Shown: positions 36,869-46,715, numbered from the stretch's first letter. The stretch: 64,000 nucleotides of DNA from JACCZH01 sp963729445 (GCA_963729445.1 CAVSNU010000003.1:806001-870000); one strand, 5' to 3'. Numbers and translations: made by a program. Notes: generated by a model from the sequence alone, not told the origin.

Positions 36869-37990
36869 TTATCCTACACGTCCAGCGGCCCGCATGATCT
36901 CCATGACCCTCGGAATGGGCAGTGCCTCGCGTACATGACCATCACGCCCAACCATCGTCGTCGCCTGGAACAACGCGTTGATGATGGCTTCTTCAGTCGC
37001 CTCTACCGTCGCCTGAAAGAGGTTGTCGATCGCCTGGCCACTGTCGAGCACGATCTCCGTCTGCATGGTGGCGGCAGCCGGCTCATGCGGCACCCGCACG
37101 ACCTCCGCCGACGAGAACGCAATGACATAGTCCCCACTGCCGTGGCCGGAGATCGAGCCCGTGCGGCCGAGTCCGATCGCGCAACGTCGCGCCAGGCGTC
37201 GTAACCCGCGGTCGAGCAGCGGGGCATCGGTTGCAACGACGAACATGATCGATCCCCGCTCGGGCGGCTCGTCCAGTTGTGCCTCAAGGATTCTGCCGAC
37301 CGGTACACCGTCGATTGTGAGCTGACTCTTGCGGCCAAAGTTGGCGAGCACGAGTACACCAACCGTCCAGCCCTCGTCAACACTGCGCGAGGCGGTGCCA
37401 ATGCCCCCCTTGAACCCGAAGAGCGACATACCGGTTCCCGCGCCGACTGCACCCTCCATGACCGGCCCCGAGGTCGCCGCATCGATCGCCGACAGGACAT
37501 GCTCTTCCCGCACGTGACGCCCCTGCATGTCGTTCAAATACGAGTCTGAGCACTCGCCGACCACCGGGTTGATCGTGGATGTGGTGATGCCGATGTCGGG
37601 GTTCTCACGAATCCCATAGGCGATCACCGCGTCTGTCACCAACCCCACGTTCATGGTGCCGGTGAGGGCGATTGGTCCTTCGAGGTTACCCAGCTCCTCG
37701 ATCTGCTCCTGGCCCATGCACTTGCCAAAGCCATTGATGACATGAACGGCCGCCGGGACCTTCTCCCGGAAGAGGTTGCCGCCGTGTGGCAGGATGACGG
37801 TAACGCCGGTCCGTACCGGTCCCTGTCCCGGCACGAGCGGTCCATCGCCCGAGATGAGCGTTGTATGGCCGACCAGAACGCCAGGCACGTCAGTTATTGC
37901 GTTCTGCCGCCCAGGCGGCATCGTGCCGAGGGTGATACCTAGATCGCGCGCCCGCGGCCGGCCGGGGCCGCTATGCTGGTCATCGTTCAA
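36869..37990 (-). CDS. P1-family peptidase (DmpA/S58, L-aminopeptidase D-esterase-like)
   Basis: 373 residues with the DmpA motifs TDVPGVLVGHTT, GTMNVGLVTDAV and GFKGGIGTASR, and the Ser of GHGSGDYVIAF (about 285), at which the precursor cleaves itself into two chains (known for the family). It is an Ntn-hydrolase that removes N-terminal residues from D- or L-amino-acid peptides. The start is a TTG at 37990, close to AGAGG; the frame extends upstream but would run into the divergent gene. Confidence 0.88.
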   Translation of the reverse strand: MNDDQHSGPGRPRARDLGITLGTMPPGRQNAITDVPGVLVGHTTLISGDGPLVPGQGPVRTGVTVILPHGGNLFREKVPAAVHVINGFGKCMGQEQIEELGNLEGPIALTGTMNVGLVTDAVIAYGIRENPDIGITTSTINPVVGECSDSYLNDMQGRHVREEHVLSAIDAATSGPVMEGAVGAGTGMSLFGFKGGIGTASRSVDEGWTVGVLVLANFGRKSQLTIDGVPVGRILEAQLDEPPERGSIMFVVATDAPLLDRGLRRLARRCAIGLGRTGSISGHGSGDYVIAFSSAEVVRVPHEPAAATMQTEIVLDSGQAIDNLFQATVEATEEAIINALFQATTMVGRDGHVREALPIPRVMEIMRAAGRVG

Positions 37991-38043
37991 GTTCTCGCCA
38001 ATCCTCTCATTACGACTTCGGAACTCCCATGGAAGGAGCATAA

Positions 38044-39177
38044 ATGAGCGACACCATCGCCCGCTCGCAAGAGTACAGCCGCACCAAGGAGCGCCTGGCG
38101 TTGGCAGGGACAGCTCTCGGCCTGGCCGGCAGCGCTCTCTTTGTAGGGACCGGTCTCGCCGCCGGAATAAACCGGCGCTTGCTGCCCAAACGCAGACCAC
38201 CCTTCAGGCAACGCCTGCGCTACCATGCTGCGCTCTCACTCGGGTCGATCCTACTCGGATTGCCGCTTTCCTTCTATAGCGGGTATGTCGTGGAGAAGCG
38301 CTTCGGCTTGAGCAAACAATCTCCGGCCGGCTGGGCTGCGGATGTCGCCAAGGCAGAAGCGATCTCGGCGCCGCTTCAGATCGCCTTGATCGAGGGGCTA
38401 CAGTGGGCGATTCGCCGCTGGCCGGAACGTTGGTGGTTGATCGCCTCTGGCGCCGCAATCCCACTCACTGCAGGGCTGTCGTTTCTCTTCCCTGTGCTGA
38501 TCGCGCCACGCTTCAACACCTACGAACCGCTCGAAGACCAAGAGTTAGCCGCACGCCTGAAGCTGCTGGCCGGGCAAACCGGCATCCAGGTTGCCGACGT
38601 GATGCAGATGGACATGAGCCGCAGAACCACCAAAGCCAATGCGTTCTTCGCTGGCATGGGCAACACCAGGCGCATCGTGATCAGCGACACGATGCTGGAG
38701 AGCTTCACACCCGACGAGATTGAGACGGTTGTCGCGCACGAGATCGGCCATCAGGTCAATCGCGACCTCTGGCGCTTTATCCTCTCCTCCAGTCTGGTGA
38801 CCCTCGCGATCGGCTGGGCAACCGACCGCGTCGGGCGCAACGCGCTCTCTTCACGTCCTGAGCTGGCAGGAACCTCCAACCTCGGCGACCCACGGGCGCT
38901 ACCGGTCATCGCGTTTGCGTTTGCGGTAGCCGGAGCGATGATCGCGCCGCTGCAGCTGGCGTATAGCCGGAAAATCGAGCGCCGCACGGACAGGTACGCC
39001 ATTGAGCTCACCCGCAGTGGTGCGAGCTACGCCAGCGCCCTGGAGAAGCTCGCCGAGCTCAACCTGGCCGACCCCAACCCGCCGCGCTGGGTCACGCTCC
39101 TGCTCCATTCGCACCCGCCGATCGCGGAACGGATCGATGTTGCACGTTCAGCGCAGGTTAACGCTTTGTGGACTTGA
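38044..39177 (+). CDS. M48-family metalloprotease, CAAX/Ste24-like
   Basis: Membrane zinc protease of 377 residues. N-terminal helices (about 20-40, 60-80, 130-150), catalytic HEIGHQ (about residue 233) and third ligand in YSRKIERRTDRYAIEL, C-terminal SHPPIAERID. This is the HtpX/Ste24 clan; Ste24-like because of its length and FPVLIAPRFNTYEPL. AAGGAG precedes the ATG. The end overlaps a convergent methyltransferase by 20 nt. Confidence 0.9.
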   Translation: MSDTIARSQEYSRTKERLALAGTALGLAGSALFVGTGLAAGINRRLLPKRRPPFRQRLRYHAALSLGSILLGLPLSFYSGYVVEKRFGLSKQSPAGWAADVAKAEAISAPLQIALIEGLQWAIRRWPERWWLIASGAAIPLTAGLSFLFPVLIAPRFNTYEPLEDQELAARLKLLAGQTGIQVADVMQMDMSRRTTKANAFFAGMGNTRRIVISDTMLESFTPDEIETVVAHEIGHQVNRDLWRFILSSSLVTLAIGWATDRVGRNALSSRPELAGTSNLGDPRALPVIAFAFAVAGAMIAPLQLAYSRKIERRTDRYAIELTRSGASYASALEKLAELNLADPNPPRWVTLLLHSHPPIAERIDVARSAQVNALWT

Positions 39178-39952
39178 TAAGCACCTTGTGATCGATAAAG
39201 CTGTGGATCCGATCGCCATCAACCCGGATGCCAAAATACTCCCGTACCGCGTCTGGCTGGTTGAGGACAAACGTATCCAGCCCGGCCTTCGCTGCCGGCG
39301 TCATGTGTGAACGGGCCGTCCAGCTCTCATACTCGTGCTCGCGCTCAATGAATTCGTACTGGTCGATCGCCAGGCCGGCGTTCTCGATACATGCTTGCCA
39401 TTCGTTCAGGCTATAGCTGCGCACGTGCGTCGTGTCGCGTCGCCATTCGAGCTCATTGATGAACGTGTCCAGCGTCTCATCCTCCGGTGAGACCGAATCC
39501 ATGAGCACGAACCGGCCCTCCGGCTTCAATACGCGCGCGACCTCGTTGCAAAATGCCTGAATGTCACCGAAGTGGTGCGGTGCGATCCGGCAGCTCACGA
39601 CGTCGAACGAACGGTCCTGGAAAGGGAGTTGCTCAGCATCGGCGATCTCAAAGGAGACGTTGCTTGCGCCCTGGTCCTCGATGAATTCGCGAGCGGCTTC
39701 CAGCATTTGCGGAGTCAGATCACTGGCGATGACGTGCCCGACATGTGGGGCGAGCGCCAGTGCAGTATGCCCGCCGCCGGTGGCGATATCGAGCGCGGTG
39801 TCGGTTGGCTGGCAGCCCGCGAGATCGACCAACCGCTGGAGGTCGGCGCCGGCCCGGTGCCTCGGTGACGAAACATAATTGGCCGCCGTTGAACCGAACT
39901 GTGAGCGCACTCGTTCCTTGTGCTCTGTGTCGCCTGCACGATCGTTCGCCAC
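39158..39952 (-). CDS. Class I SAM-dependent methyltransferase (UbiE/MenG-like)
   Basis: 264 residues with the Rossmann motif I ALDIATGGGHTALAL, motif II IASDLTPQML and post-motif CRIAPHHFGDI, as in the UbiE/COQ5 and ubiquinone-methyltransferase-like group. A specific substrate cannot be read off. Start ATG 39950-39952. Convergent with the M48 gene (20-nt overlap) and divergent from the MMPL gene, so it is a single-gene unit. Confidence 0.85.
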   Translation of the reverse strand: MANDRAGDTEHKERVRSQFGSTAANYVSSPRHRAGADLQRLVDLAGCQPTDTALDIATGGGHTALALAPHVGHVIASDLTPQMLEAAREFIEDQGASNVSFEIADAEQLPFQDRSFDVVSCRIAPHHFGDIQAFCNEVARVLKPEGRFVLMDSVSPEDETLDTFINELEWRRDTTHVRSYSLNEWQACIENAGLAIDQYEFIEREHEYESWTARSHMTPAAKAGLDTFVLNQPDAVREYFGIRVDGDRIHSFIDHKVLIKSTKR

Positions 39953-40069
39953 TATGCTTCCCTTCCCATTCTGCCCGGCTGCGGTAGAGTTGCCTGCAGG
40001 GCGCTTTACCGGCCCAACTCATCCCGCGGGCAATCCGTTGCTTGCCAATTTCGACGATCAGGGTAACGC

Positions 40070-42280
40070 ATGTTCTACCGTCTCGGCTATATCACGTTTC
40101 GCTATCGCTATATAGTCCTCGCCGTCTGGTTCGCGCTCTTTCTGGTGAGTGCCCCGACAATCCGTCAGCTGCCAACCGTCCTCAAAGTCGGCGGCTTCAG
40201 TAACCCGGACATTGAGTCCTCACGCGCAAGGGCGCTCCTCGAAGATACCCTGCCGGCCTTCTCGCCATCCGTGCTGGTCGTGATCTTTGAATCGGACGAG
40301 CACACAGCACTGGAGCCAGGCTTCTCGGACGAAGCCAATCGGGTCGTCGACAACATCCTGACCCTTCCCGACGTCACCGGCGCGACACGCTTCCAGGACA
40401 ACCCGCGCCAGATCTCGCTCGACGGCCATACCGCGTACTCGGCGATACAGATCAACCTCTCGCCCGAAGAGTCGCAGCGCCTCATGCCGGATATCCGGCG
40501 CGTATTGCCTGAGACCGGTATCACGACCACCCTGGCCGGCGTACCCGCCTTCTACGAAGACGTTGAGACGATTTCAGAACAGGATCTGCGGCGCGCGGAG
40601 CTGCTCGCTATCCCGTTCGCGCTTGTGGCCCTGCTCCTGGTGTTCGGCACGGTGGTTGGCGCCGCGGTGCCGCTCCTGGTTGGCGGGGTGAGCGTTGCCA
40701 CCGTCCTGGGCCTGGTGTTTCTGCTCGCCCACCGGGTAGACATGTCGATCTTCGTGCTGAACCTGGCGACGATGCTCGGCCTGGGGCTGGCAATCGATTA
40801 TTCGCTCTTTATGACGAGCCGCTTCAGGGAAGAGCTTGAGCAGCGCTCGCTGGAAGAGGCGGTCGCTGTTACCGTCGGGACTGCTGGCCGCGCCGTGTTC
40901 TTTTCAGGCTTAACGGTGCTGATCGGCCTCGGGGGACTCGCGCAGTTCGATTTTATGTTCCTGCGCTCGGTCGGCATTGCCGGGGTGGCCGTCGTCTCAG
41001 TCGGGATGATCGGTGCCCTGACGCTGCTGCCGGCAGTTCTGGGCATCGTCGGGCACCGCATCAACCGCCTGCGAATCATCAACCGCAAGGACAACAGCAG
41101 CGGCACCTTCTGGGTTCGTCTGTCGAACATCGTGATGGATCATCCGTGGAAGGTGTTCGTTCCGACACTCACCTTCCTGATCGTCCTCGGCCTGCCTTTC
41201 CTGGACGTTGAGCTCTCCTCCCCCGACGCAACCATCCTGCCTACCAGGGTGGAATCCCGGCAGGGGTTCGAGGTGCTGCGCCGTGAGTTCGGCGACGGCG
41301 AGATATCACCAATCGTCGTCGCCCTCGAAACAGAGGGCAAGGTCACCGACCAGGAGAATCTGGCCGCGCTGTACGACTTTACCCGGCACTTCGCAGCCGA
41401 TGAGCGCGTCACGCGGATCGACAGCATCGTATCAATCGATCCCCGGCTCTCGCTTGACCAGTACAACCTGCTGTACAACAGCCCCGGAGGCATCAGCGAT
41501 CGATTCGTGCAGGAGAACCTCACCCAGCTCTCAGGGGAGCATTCCACCGTTGTCCTGCTCTATATCCGGGGGCTGGCCGGCGACGATTCGTCCAAGGAGC
41601 TCCTGGCCGACGTGCGTAACTACCAGATCGACGGAGACTTCGAGATGCTGGTCGACGGCGGCACAGCCGAGATCGTGGATGTTGTGGATCTGATGTACGC
41701 GCAGTTTCCATATGTGGCGCTGGTGATTGTCGTCGCTACCTACTGTGTCCTGCTCTTCCTGTTCCGTTCGGTCATCCTGCCGCTCAAGGCCATTCTGATC
41801 AACACACTGAGCATCGCCGCCAGCTACGGGGCGCTCGTCTTTATCTTTCAGCAGGGGCACTTCTCAAACGTCCTCGGTTTTGAGCCACAGGGATACGTTG
41901 AAGCTTCACTGCCCATCATCATGTTCTGTGTGCTCTTCGGTCTCTCGATGGACTACGAGGTGTTCCTCCTGTCGCGGGTGCGCGAGACCTATCTGGAAAC
42001 GTACGACAACCGCCAGAGCGTGGCGATCGGGTTACAGCGCAGTGGCAGGATCATCACCGGCGCGGCACTCATCGTTGTCGTGGTGACCGCGTCGTTTGTT
42101 ACGGCCGAGATTGTTCTCGTCAAAGCGCTCGGCCTCGGTATCGCCATCGCCGTCTTCCTGGACGTCACGATCGCCCGGGCGCTGCTCGTCCCTTCAACCA
42201 TGCGCCTCCTTGGCAACATCAACTGGTGGCTTCCGTGCTGGCTCCGCCGGCTGCTACCCAAGAAGGAATTCAAGCATTGA
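40070..42280 (+). CDS. MMPL/RND-family transporter
   Basis: 736 residues, 12 predicted helices in two halves each with a soluble exported loop, as in MmpL and HAE3-type proteins. Motifs: GLAIDYSLFMTSRFREE in the first half and GLSMDYEVFLLSRVRETY in the second, including the Asp-Tyr pair of the proton-relay helix. Such transporters move lipids, hopanoids or drugs across the membrane. Translationally coupled by TTGA to the lipocalin-like lipoprotein that follows, which suggests a shared lipid-related task. Confidence 0.9.
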   Translation: MFYRLGYITFRYRYIVLAVWFALFLVSAPTIRQLPTVLKVGGFSNPDIESSRARALLEDTLPAFSPSVLVVIFESDEHTALEPGFSDEANRVVDNILTLPDVTGATRFQDNPRQISLDGHTAYSAIQINLSPEESQRLMPDIRRVLPETGITTTLAGVPAFYEDVETISEQDLRRAELLAIPFALVALLLVFGTVVGAAVPLLVGGVSVATVLGLVFLLAHRVDMSIFVLNLATMLGLGLAIDYSLFMTSRFREELEQRSLEEAVAVTVGTAGRAVFFSGLTVLIGLGGLAQFDFMFLRSVGIAGVAVVSVGMIGALTLLPAVLGIVGHRINRLRIINRKDNSSGTFWVRLSNIVMDHPWKVFVPTLTFLIVLGLPFLDVELSSPDATILPTRVESRQGFEVLRREFGDGEISPIVVALETEGKVTDQENLAALYDFTRHFAADERVTRIDSIVSIDPRLSLDQYNLLYNSPGGISDRFVQENLTQLSGEHSTVVLLYIRGLAGDDSSKELLADVRNYQIDGDFEMLVDGGTAEIVDVVDLMYAQFPYVALVIVVATYCVLLFLFRSVILPLKAILINTLSIAASYGALVFIFQQGHFSNVLGFEPQGYVEASLPIIMFCVLFGLSMDYEVFLLSRVRETYLETYDNRQSVAIGLQRSGRIITGAALIVVVVTASFVTAEIVLVKALGLGIAIAVFLDVTIARALLVPSTMRLLGNINWWLPCWLRRLLPKKEFKH

Positions 42281-43416
42281 GTCAGACCCAGCGTCGCCTG
42301 CCATATCGAACGCGTTCGACCCAGTTCACGCTAACAGCCTGGCTGGCCCTTGCGCTGCTCCTGACAGCCTGCAGCGACCGGACGACACAACCCGACCCGG
42401 TGGAGCCGGCCGCAACCCCGACCCGTGCGGCAGAAGCCTTGATCGCCCCGCCACCGGAGATCGAGCCAGTACGGTTCCCTGAGGATGAAGGACCACACGA
42501 CATGCTTACGGAATGGTGGTATTACACCGGCCACCTCTTCACGGAAACCGGCGACCGCTACGGATTCGAGTACGTCATCTTCCAGGCAAATCGCGGGGCG
42601 TTTCCGCCCTACTACGCCTCCCACTTTGCGATCACTGACAATCCGGCCGGCACCTTCCAGTTCGACGAGAAAGCGGGTCCCGGCGCAGCACTCGAGACGG
42701 CACAAGGGTTCAATCTCGCGCTCGACGGTTGGACCATGTCTGGCGCATTGGGAGTCGACTACCTGGAAGCTGCCATGGATGATTACGCCATCGATCTGAC
42801 CCTGACCGCGACCAAGCCGCCCGCGCTCCATAATGACATTGGCTACGTCGAGTTTGGGCCGGCCGGCGGCTCGTACTACTATTCACGGACCAACATGCAC
42901 GTCACCGGCTCGCTGACCGTGGGCGACGAAGAGCTGGAGGTCACCGGTGAAGCCTGGATGGACCATCAGTGGGGTAATTTCATCTCGGTTGGAGCTGGAG
43001 GTTGGGACTGGTTCTCCGTCCAGCTTGAGAACAACCAGGAGCTCACCATCTCACTCATCTTCGACGCGGAGAGCAACGTCGTGATGTCCTACGGCACGTT
43101 GGTCTTTGAGGATGGCACGGTCGAGCACCTCCAACCCGGCGACTTCGCCGTCGAGCCAACCGACAAATGGCGGTCACCTGACACCGGCGCGACCTACCCG
43201 TCGCGCTGGACGATTGAGGTGCCGGACCATGCGTGGTCAATCGAGCTTGTGCCATCGTTGCCGCAGCAGGAGCTCGACACGACAGCCAGCACCGGCGTGA
43301 TCTACTGGGAAGGTGAGGTGGAAGTTACCGGTACAGTCAGCGGTAGCCCGGTGGCAGGTTTAGGCTACGTGGAGCTCACCGGCTACGCATCCCGCGCGCT
43401 GCCGCCGTCCTCGTAG
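42277..43416 (+). CDS. Lipocalin-like (AttH/CrtC family) lipoprotein
   Basis: 379 residues from a TTG that overlaps the previous stop (TTGA), with AAGAAGGAA upstream. Lipoprotein signal ending LLLTACSD, then a Pro/Thr/Glu linker, then the AttH/carotenoid-1,2-hydratase-like double lipocalin fold: LTEWWYYTGHLF, GDRYGFEYVIFQ, GEAWMDHQWGNF and GAGGWDWFSVQL. Usual members bind or hydrate isoprenoids; here no carotenoid genes are nearby. The protein would face outside and could receive lipid from the MMPL transporter (inference). Confidence 0.82.
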   Translation: MSQTQRRLPYRTRSTQFTLTAWLALALLLTACSDRTTQPDPVEPAATPTRAAEALIAPPPEIEPVRFPEDEGPHDMLTEWWYYTGHLFTETGDRYGFEYVIFQANRGAFPPYYASHFAITDNPAGTFQFDEKAGPGAALETAQGFNLALDGWTMSGALGVDYLEAAMDDYAIDLTLTATKPPALHNDIGYVEFGPAGGSYYYSRTNMHVTGSLTVGDEELEVTGEAWMDHQWGNFISVGAGGWDWFSVQLENNQELTISLIFDAESNVVMSYGTLVFEDGTVEHLQPGDFAVEPTDKWRSPDTGATYPSRWTIEVPDHAWSIELVPSLPQQELDTTASTGVIYWEGEVEVTGTVSGSPVAGLGYVELTGYASRALPPSS

Positions 43417-43504
43417 GAGTGTGCTCCAAGCGTGCATTCGGCATCCGCAGGAACGATGAGAGACCGATCGTAGCGCGAGTATTCCCAAGCAGTAAGGAGA
43501 ACCG

Positions 43505-44107
43505 ATGCAGTTCGACCCGAAGGAAATGGTTCCCCAGGACGTCTACAAACTCATGGCGGCCCTGATCGTGCCGCGCCCGATTGGCTTCACCTCCACGCTG
43601 AGCCCGGACGGCATCAACAATCTGGCGCCGTTCAGCTTTTTCATGATGGTCACATCCAGCCCACCACACATCGCGCTCTCCATTGGCGCGAAAGACGGGC
43701 AGGAAAAAGACACCCTGCGCAATATCCGTCGCAACGGCGAACTCGTCATCAACATCGTCAGCAACGACATCGGACCGCAAATGGCGCGCACGGCTGTCGA
43801 CTACGGGCCGGGTGTGAGCGAGTTCGAGGTGAGCGGTCTCACGCCGGTTCCGAGCGACGTCGTGAAGCCGATGCGGGTGCTCGAAGCGCCCGCCAACCTT
43901 GAGTGCGTGGTGCGTGACATCCACCCGGTCGGCGGACTCCCCTACGGCGCGCACCTCGTCGTGGCGGAGGTCGTCAAGCTTCACGTGCGCGACGACCTCA
44001 TCCTCGGGAACAATCGCATCGATCTGCAGCGTCTTGAGGCCGTCGGCCGGCTCACCGGCGACTCCTACTGCTCCACCGAGCATCAGTACGAGCTCAAACG
44101 GACCTAA
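43505..44107 (+). CDS. Flavin reductase-like FMN-binding split-barrel protein
   Basis: 200-residue protein of the flavin reductase family (FMN-binding, HpaC/DIM6 type). Motifs: ALIVPRPIGFTSTLSPDGINNLAPFS at the N-terminus in two parts, GAKDGQEKDTLRNIRR and VINIVSNDI. It is NAD(P)H-dependent flavin reduction or a flavin-binding oxygenase partner; the partner is not nearby. Frame intact; GTAAGGAG lies 6-7 nt upstream of the ATG. Confidence 0.85.
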   Translation: MQFDPKEMVPQDVYKLMAALIVPRPIGFTSTLSPDGINNLAPFSFFMMVTSSPPHIALSIGAKDGQEKDTLRNIRRNGELVINIVSNDIGPQMARTAVDYGPGVSEFEVSGLTPVPSDVVKPMRVLEAPANLECVVRDIHPVGGLPYGAHLVVAEVVKLHVRDDLILGNNRIDLQRLEAVGRLTGDSYCSTEHQYELKRT

Positions 44108-44121
44108 CCACGCTAGGGTAC

Positions 44122-44154
44122 CTGTTGGCGAGACGGTAGCCGTCTCGCCAACAG
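44122..44154. terminator. Bidirectional terminator hairpin
   Basis: CTGTTGGCGAGACGG (44122-44136) and its exact reverse complement (44140-44154) enclose a TAG loop. It lies between the convergent flavin-reductase and MATE genes. Flanking T-runs are weak. Confidence 0.65.
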
Positions 44155-44172
44155 CGATCGAGAGTGCGCTGT

Positions 44173-45624
44173 CTAGGCTGCTGGCTCGTAGTCGGGTTCC
44201 CGGGAGAATGCCTCGATCTCCGCAGGATCCTCGTCCCCGGCGCTCATCAAGGGGTCGGACATGAGCCGTCGTCGCAGCAACACAATTGTCCACGGGGCGA
44301 TCACCAGGAAGGAGATCCAGACGAACGCCAGGCCGAGACCGGCACCGCGAATCAGGATGAACCCCAGGATCACGGTAAGCCACAGCCCGACACTGTTGAC
44401 CACCATCGGAAAGCGCGAGTTTCCAATGCCCCGCATGGCCCCGGAGTACACCATCATCCAGCCCCAGAAGGGCTGCGAGAAGGCCAGGACGCGCAGCGCG
44501 GCGCCGCCTTGAGAGATGACGTCCGGGTCGTTGCTGAAGAGCGACACAATCTGCGGACCGAACACGAAGTAGAGAACACCGATCATGCTCATCCAGATGG
44601 CAGCGTAGGTCGCGGAGATGCGCGCCGCTCGCCGGGCAGAGGCTGGATCCTGCGCGCCTGTTGACTGACCAACGAGCGCCGAAGCCGCCATCGCCATACC
44701 AAAGGCCGGCATGAACGAAAGCGAGAGCGCGTTGAAGCTGATGCGGTGTGCCGCCAGCGCTTCGGTGCCGAGGTACGCGACCGTAATCGTCATGACCGCA
44801 AAAGCGATCGACGTTGAGAACTGCTCGACCGCGCTGGGAATACCGATGCGGCCAACGTCGCGCAGAGTCGGCAGCGTCGGTCTCCAACCAGCTCGCCCGG
44901 CCAACGAGACGACCTTGCCGCGAAAGATCAGTGCCGAGAGCATCAGCCCAACAGCGATCGCTCGACCGGCGAGCGCACCCCAGGCGCTACCGACCACACC
45001 AATCTCCGGGAAGCCAAGCTCGCCAAAGATGAGCCCGTAGGCAACGACTGCGTTCACCACGTTCGCCACCAGGTTGCCGTACATCGGCGTCTTGGTGTCG
45101 CCCATCCCGCGCAAAATGCCGGCCAGGGCGAACGAGTTCACGAAGATCACCAGCGTGAGCGCCGAGACCTGCCAGTAGTCTTCCGCAATCGTCGCGACTG
45201 CGGGTTCGACCCCGAAGACACCGACAAGGTCTGACGCAAAGGCTAACCCGAAGATCGTCAACGGGATTGCCAGGATCGTTCCGGCCGTAATGCACTGTTT
45301 GGCTATCGAGCTCGCTCGCGCCGCGTCACGCGCCCCCACGGCTTGTGAGACCAGCACCGAGCAGCCGACCGAGATGGCGGTCAACAGCACGATCAGGACG
45401 AACACCAGCTGGATTGCCGTGCCGACACCGGCCACCGCTTCGTCACTCACGCGGGACACGAGATACGTATCGACGACTTGTACTGCGGTGAGCAGCAAAC
45501 CGTCGATCATCGCCGGCCAGGCCAGCGTGACGACGCGGCGTCGCATCTGATCGTCGGCAGAGCCGTTCTCCGGTATCCCAATGCCGAACCAGTTCAAGAG
45601 CCGCGTCAGGTGGAATCTATGCAT
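44173..45624 (-). CDS. MATE-family efflux transporter
   Basis: About 483 residues, 12 membrane helices in the two six-helix bundles of MATE/NorM-type exporters (RVVTLAWPAMIDGLLLT, ASALVGQSTGAQDP). Moves cationic drugs or metabolites in exchange for Na+ or H+. The start may be ATG 45622-45624 or GTG 45634-45636; both lie inside or beside the TetR stop, giving overlap with the upstream regulator. Probably controlled by that TetR protein. Confidence 0.9.
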   Translation of the reverse strand: MHRFHLTRLLNWFGIGIPENGSADDQMRRRVVTLAWPAMIDGLLLTAVQVVDTYLVSRVSDEAVAGVGTAIQLVFVLIVLLTAISVGCSVLVSQAVGARDAARASSIAKQCITAGTILAIPLTIFGLAFASDLVGVFGVEPAVATIAEDYWQVSALTLVIFVNSFALAGILRGMGDTKTPMYGNLVANVVNAVVAYGLIFGELGFPEIGVVGSAWGALAGRAIAVGLMLSALIFRGKVVSLAGRAGWRPTLPTLRDVGRIGIPSAVEQFSTSIAFAVMTITVAYLGTEALAAHRISFNALSLSFMPAFGMAMAASALVGQSTGAQDPASARRAARISATYAAIWMSMIGVLYFVFGPQIVSLFSNDPDVISQGGAALRVLAFSQPFWGWMMVYSGAMRGIGNSRFPMVVNSVGLWLTVILGFILIRGAGLGLAFVWISFLVIAPWTIVLLRRRLMSDPLMSAGDEDPAEIEAFSREPDYEPAA

Positions 45625-46291
45625 GTGCGCGTCCACTATCCACGTCGCCGGCCGACGAGAGGGAGATGTTGCAGGATCCGCCGGTCAACGCGCTCAGCAA
45701 CAGTGAGACGCTGTAGTCGATGGCACTCTCTGCCGTCTCGCGATCGATAAGCTGCAGCGAGAACATCGTCACAACGCCGTGAATACTGGCGATGAGCGCG
45801 AGCTGATCCAGCTTCCCCACCGGCGCTGACAGGAAACTACGCTTCTGAGCCTCGCGCACGAGATCCCCGATGAACGAGCCAACCTGTTCGGCCTGCGGCC
45901 CAAATCGCGGTGCGCTGGACTCTGCGAACGACGCAGGACGGTGCCCCATCATCAGCTCATACTGGTGTGGAAACTCCAACCCATAGCGGCCTACCTCACG
46001 CAACGTGCCACCCAGGCGCTCAATCGGATCCCGGGTACGGGGCAGGGCCCGTAAGCGGCCTAGCAGAAGGCTAAACTCGTGCTCGCTCACCTGATACAAC
46101 AGGTCGTCTTTATCGCGGAAATGCAGGTAGATCGTGCCGTGCGAGATGCCCGCCCGGCGGGCGACCTCACGGATCGAGGTCGACTCATAGCCGCAGGTGA
46201 CGAAGACATGTCGAGCGGCGTCAAGAATAAGCGTTCGCGTCTCTTCAACCTCGCTCTCGCGCCGCGTTGTGGATTTGCTCATCTTCACCAT
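45617..46291 (-). CDS. TetR/AcrR-family regulator
   Basis: 224 residues; helix-turn-helix TSIREVARRAGISHGTIYLHF (split around residue 40-60) at the N-terminus and a ligand domain. It overlaps the MATE gene by 8 nt and is likely its repressor. A near-overlapping ATG three codons later is an alternative start. Ligand unknown. Confidence 0.88.
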   Translation of the reverse strand: MVKMSKSTTRRESEVEETRTLILDAARHVFVTCGYESTSIREVARRAGISHGTIYLHFRDKDDLLYQVSEHEFSLLLGRLRALPRTRDPIERLGGTLREVGRYGLEFPHQYELMMGHRPASFAESSAPRFGPQAEQVGSFIGDLVREAQKRSFLSAPVGKLDQLALIASIHGVVTMFSLQLIDRETAESAIDYSVSLLLSALTGGSCNISLSSAGDVDSGRAHA

Positions 46292-46438
46292 CCCGTTGCT
46301 GACCAGCGGTCATTCAGTAACCGACGGTCATTCTACGGTAGCCTCACCCACCGTTCAATCCGTCAAAAGACGGATATTCACCTCCACCCTGTGGACAATG
46401 GCGAGCCTGCCTGTCGGGAGACCGTGAACAATCGCTAG

Positions 46439-46467
46439 TTGACGAGCGTGCCAACTCCTGCTACGAT
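46439..46467 (+). promoter_or_regulatory. Promoter of the SAM-riboswitch-metX transcript
   Basis: TTGACG (46439-46444) and TACGAT (46462-46467), 17 nt apart, about 25 nt before the riboswitch. Confidence 0.6.
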
Positions 46468-46492
46468 CATTGTCAACAACTGAATAGACCCT

Positions 46493-46594
46493 GCGCTCAT
46501 CCAGAGTGGTGGAGGGATCGGCCCTTAGAAGCCCGGCAACCAGCGCCCAGACGCATGGTGCCAATTCCGGCGGTAGGTTTCCGCAAGATGAGCG
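46493..46594 (+). promoter_or_regulatory. SAM-I (S-box) riboswitch
   Basis: Contains the conserved S-box segments CTCATCCAGAGTGGTGGAGG, GGCCCTTAGAAGCCCGGCAA and GGTGCCAATTCC, closing with AGATGAG that pairs with CTCAT at the 5' end (P1). Binding of S-adenosylmethionine would favour the terminator that follows and switch off metX. Confidence 0.95.
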
Positions 46595-46605
46595 AAGATG
46601 AATTT

Positions 46606-46637
46606 CCACCACCCCATGTATTGTGTGGTGGTTTTTT
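46606..46637 (+). terminator. Riboswitch expression-platform terminator
   Basis: CCACCAC (46606-46612) pairs with GTGGTGG (46625-46631), followed by six T (46632-46637). Confidence 0.85.
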
Positions 46638-46715
46638 CGTTTCTCCTCTCCGGCGCAGGGCAGGACTTGACTGTTCGTATGCCTTGTCATGACCGGAGAA
46701 GGGACTCAACTACCC

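Noticed and set aside
43376..44887. 503-codon minus-strand open frame
   Set aside because: It is antisense to the flavin-reductase and lies in the wrong frame over the MATE gene; its product is low-complexity and the true genes there have clear families.
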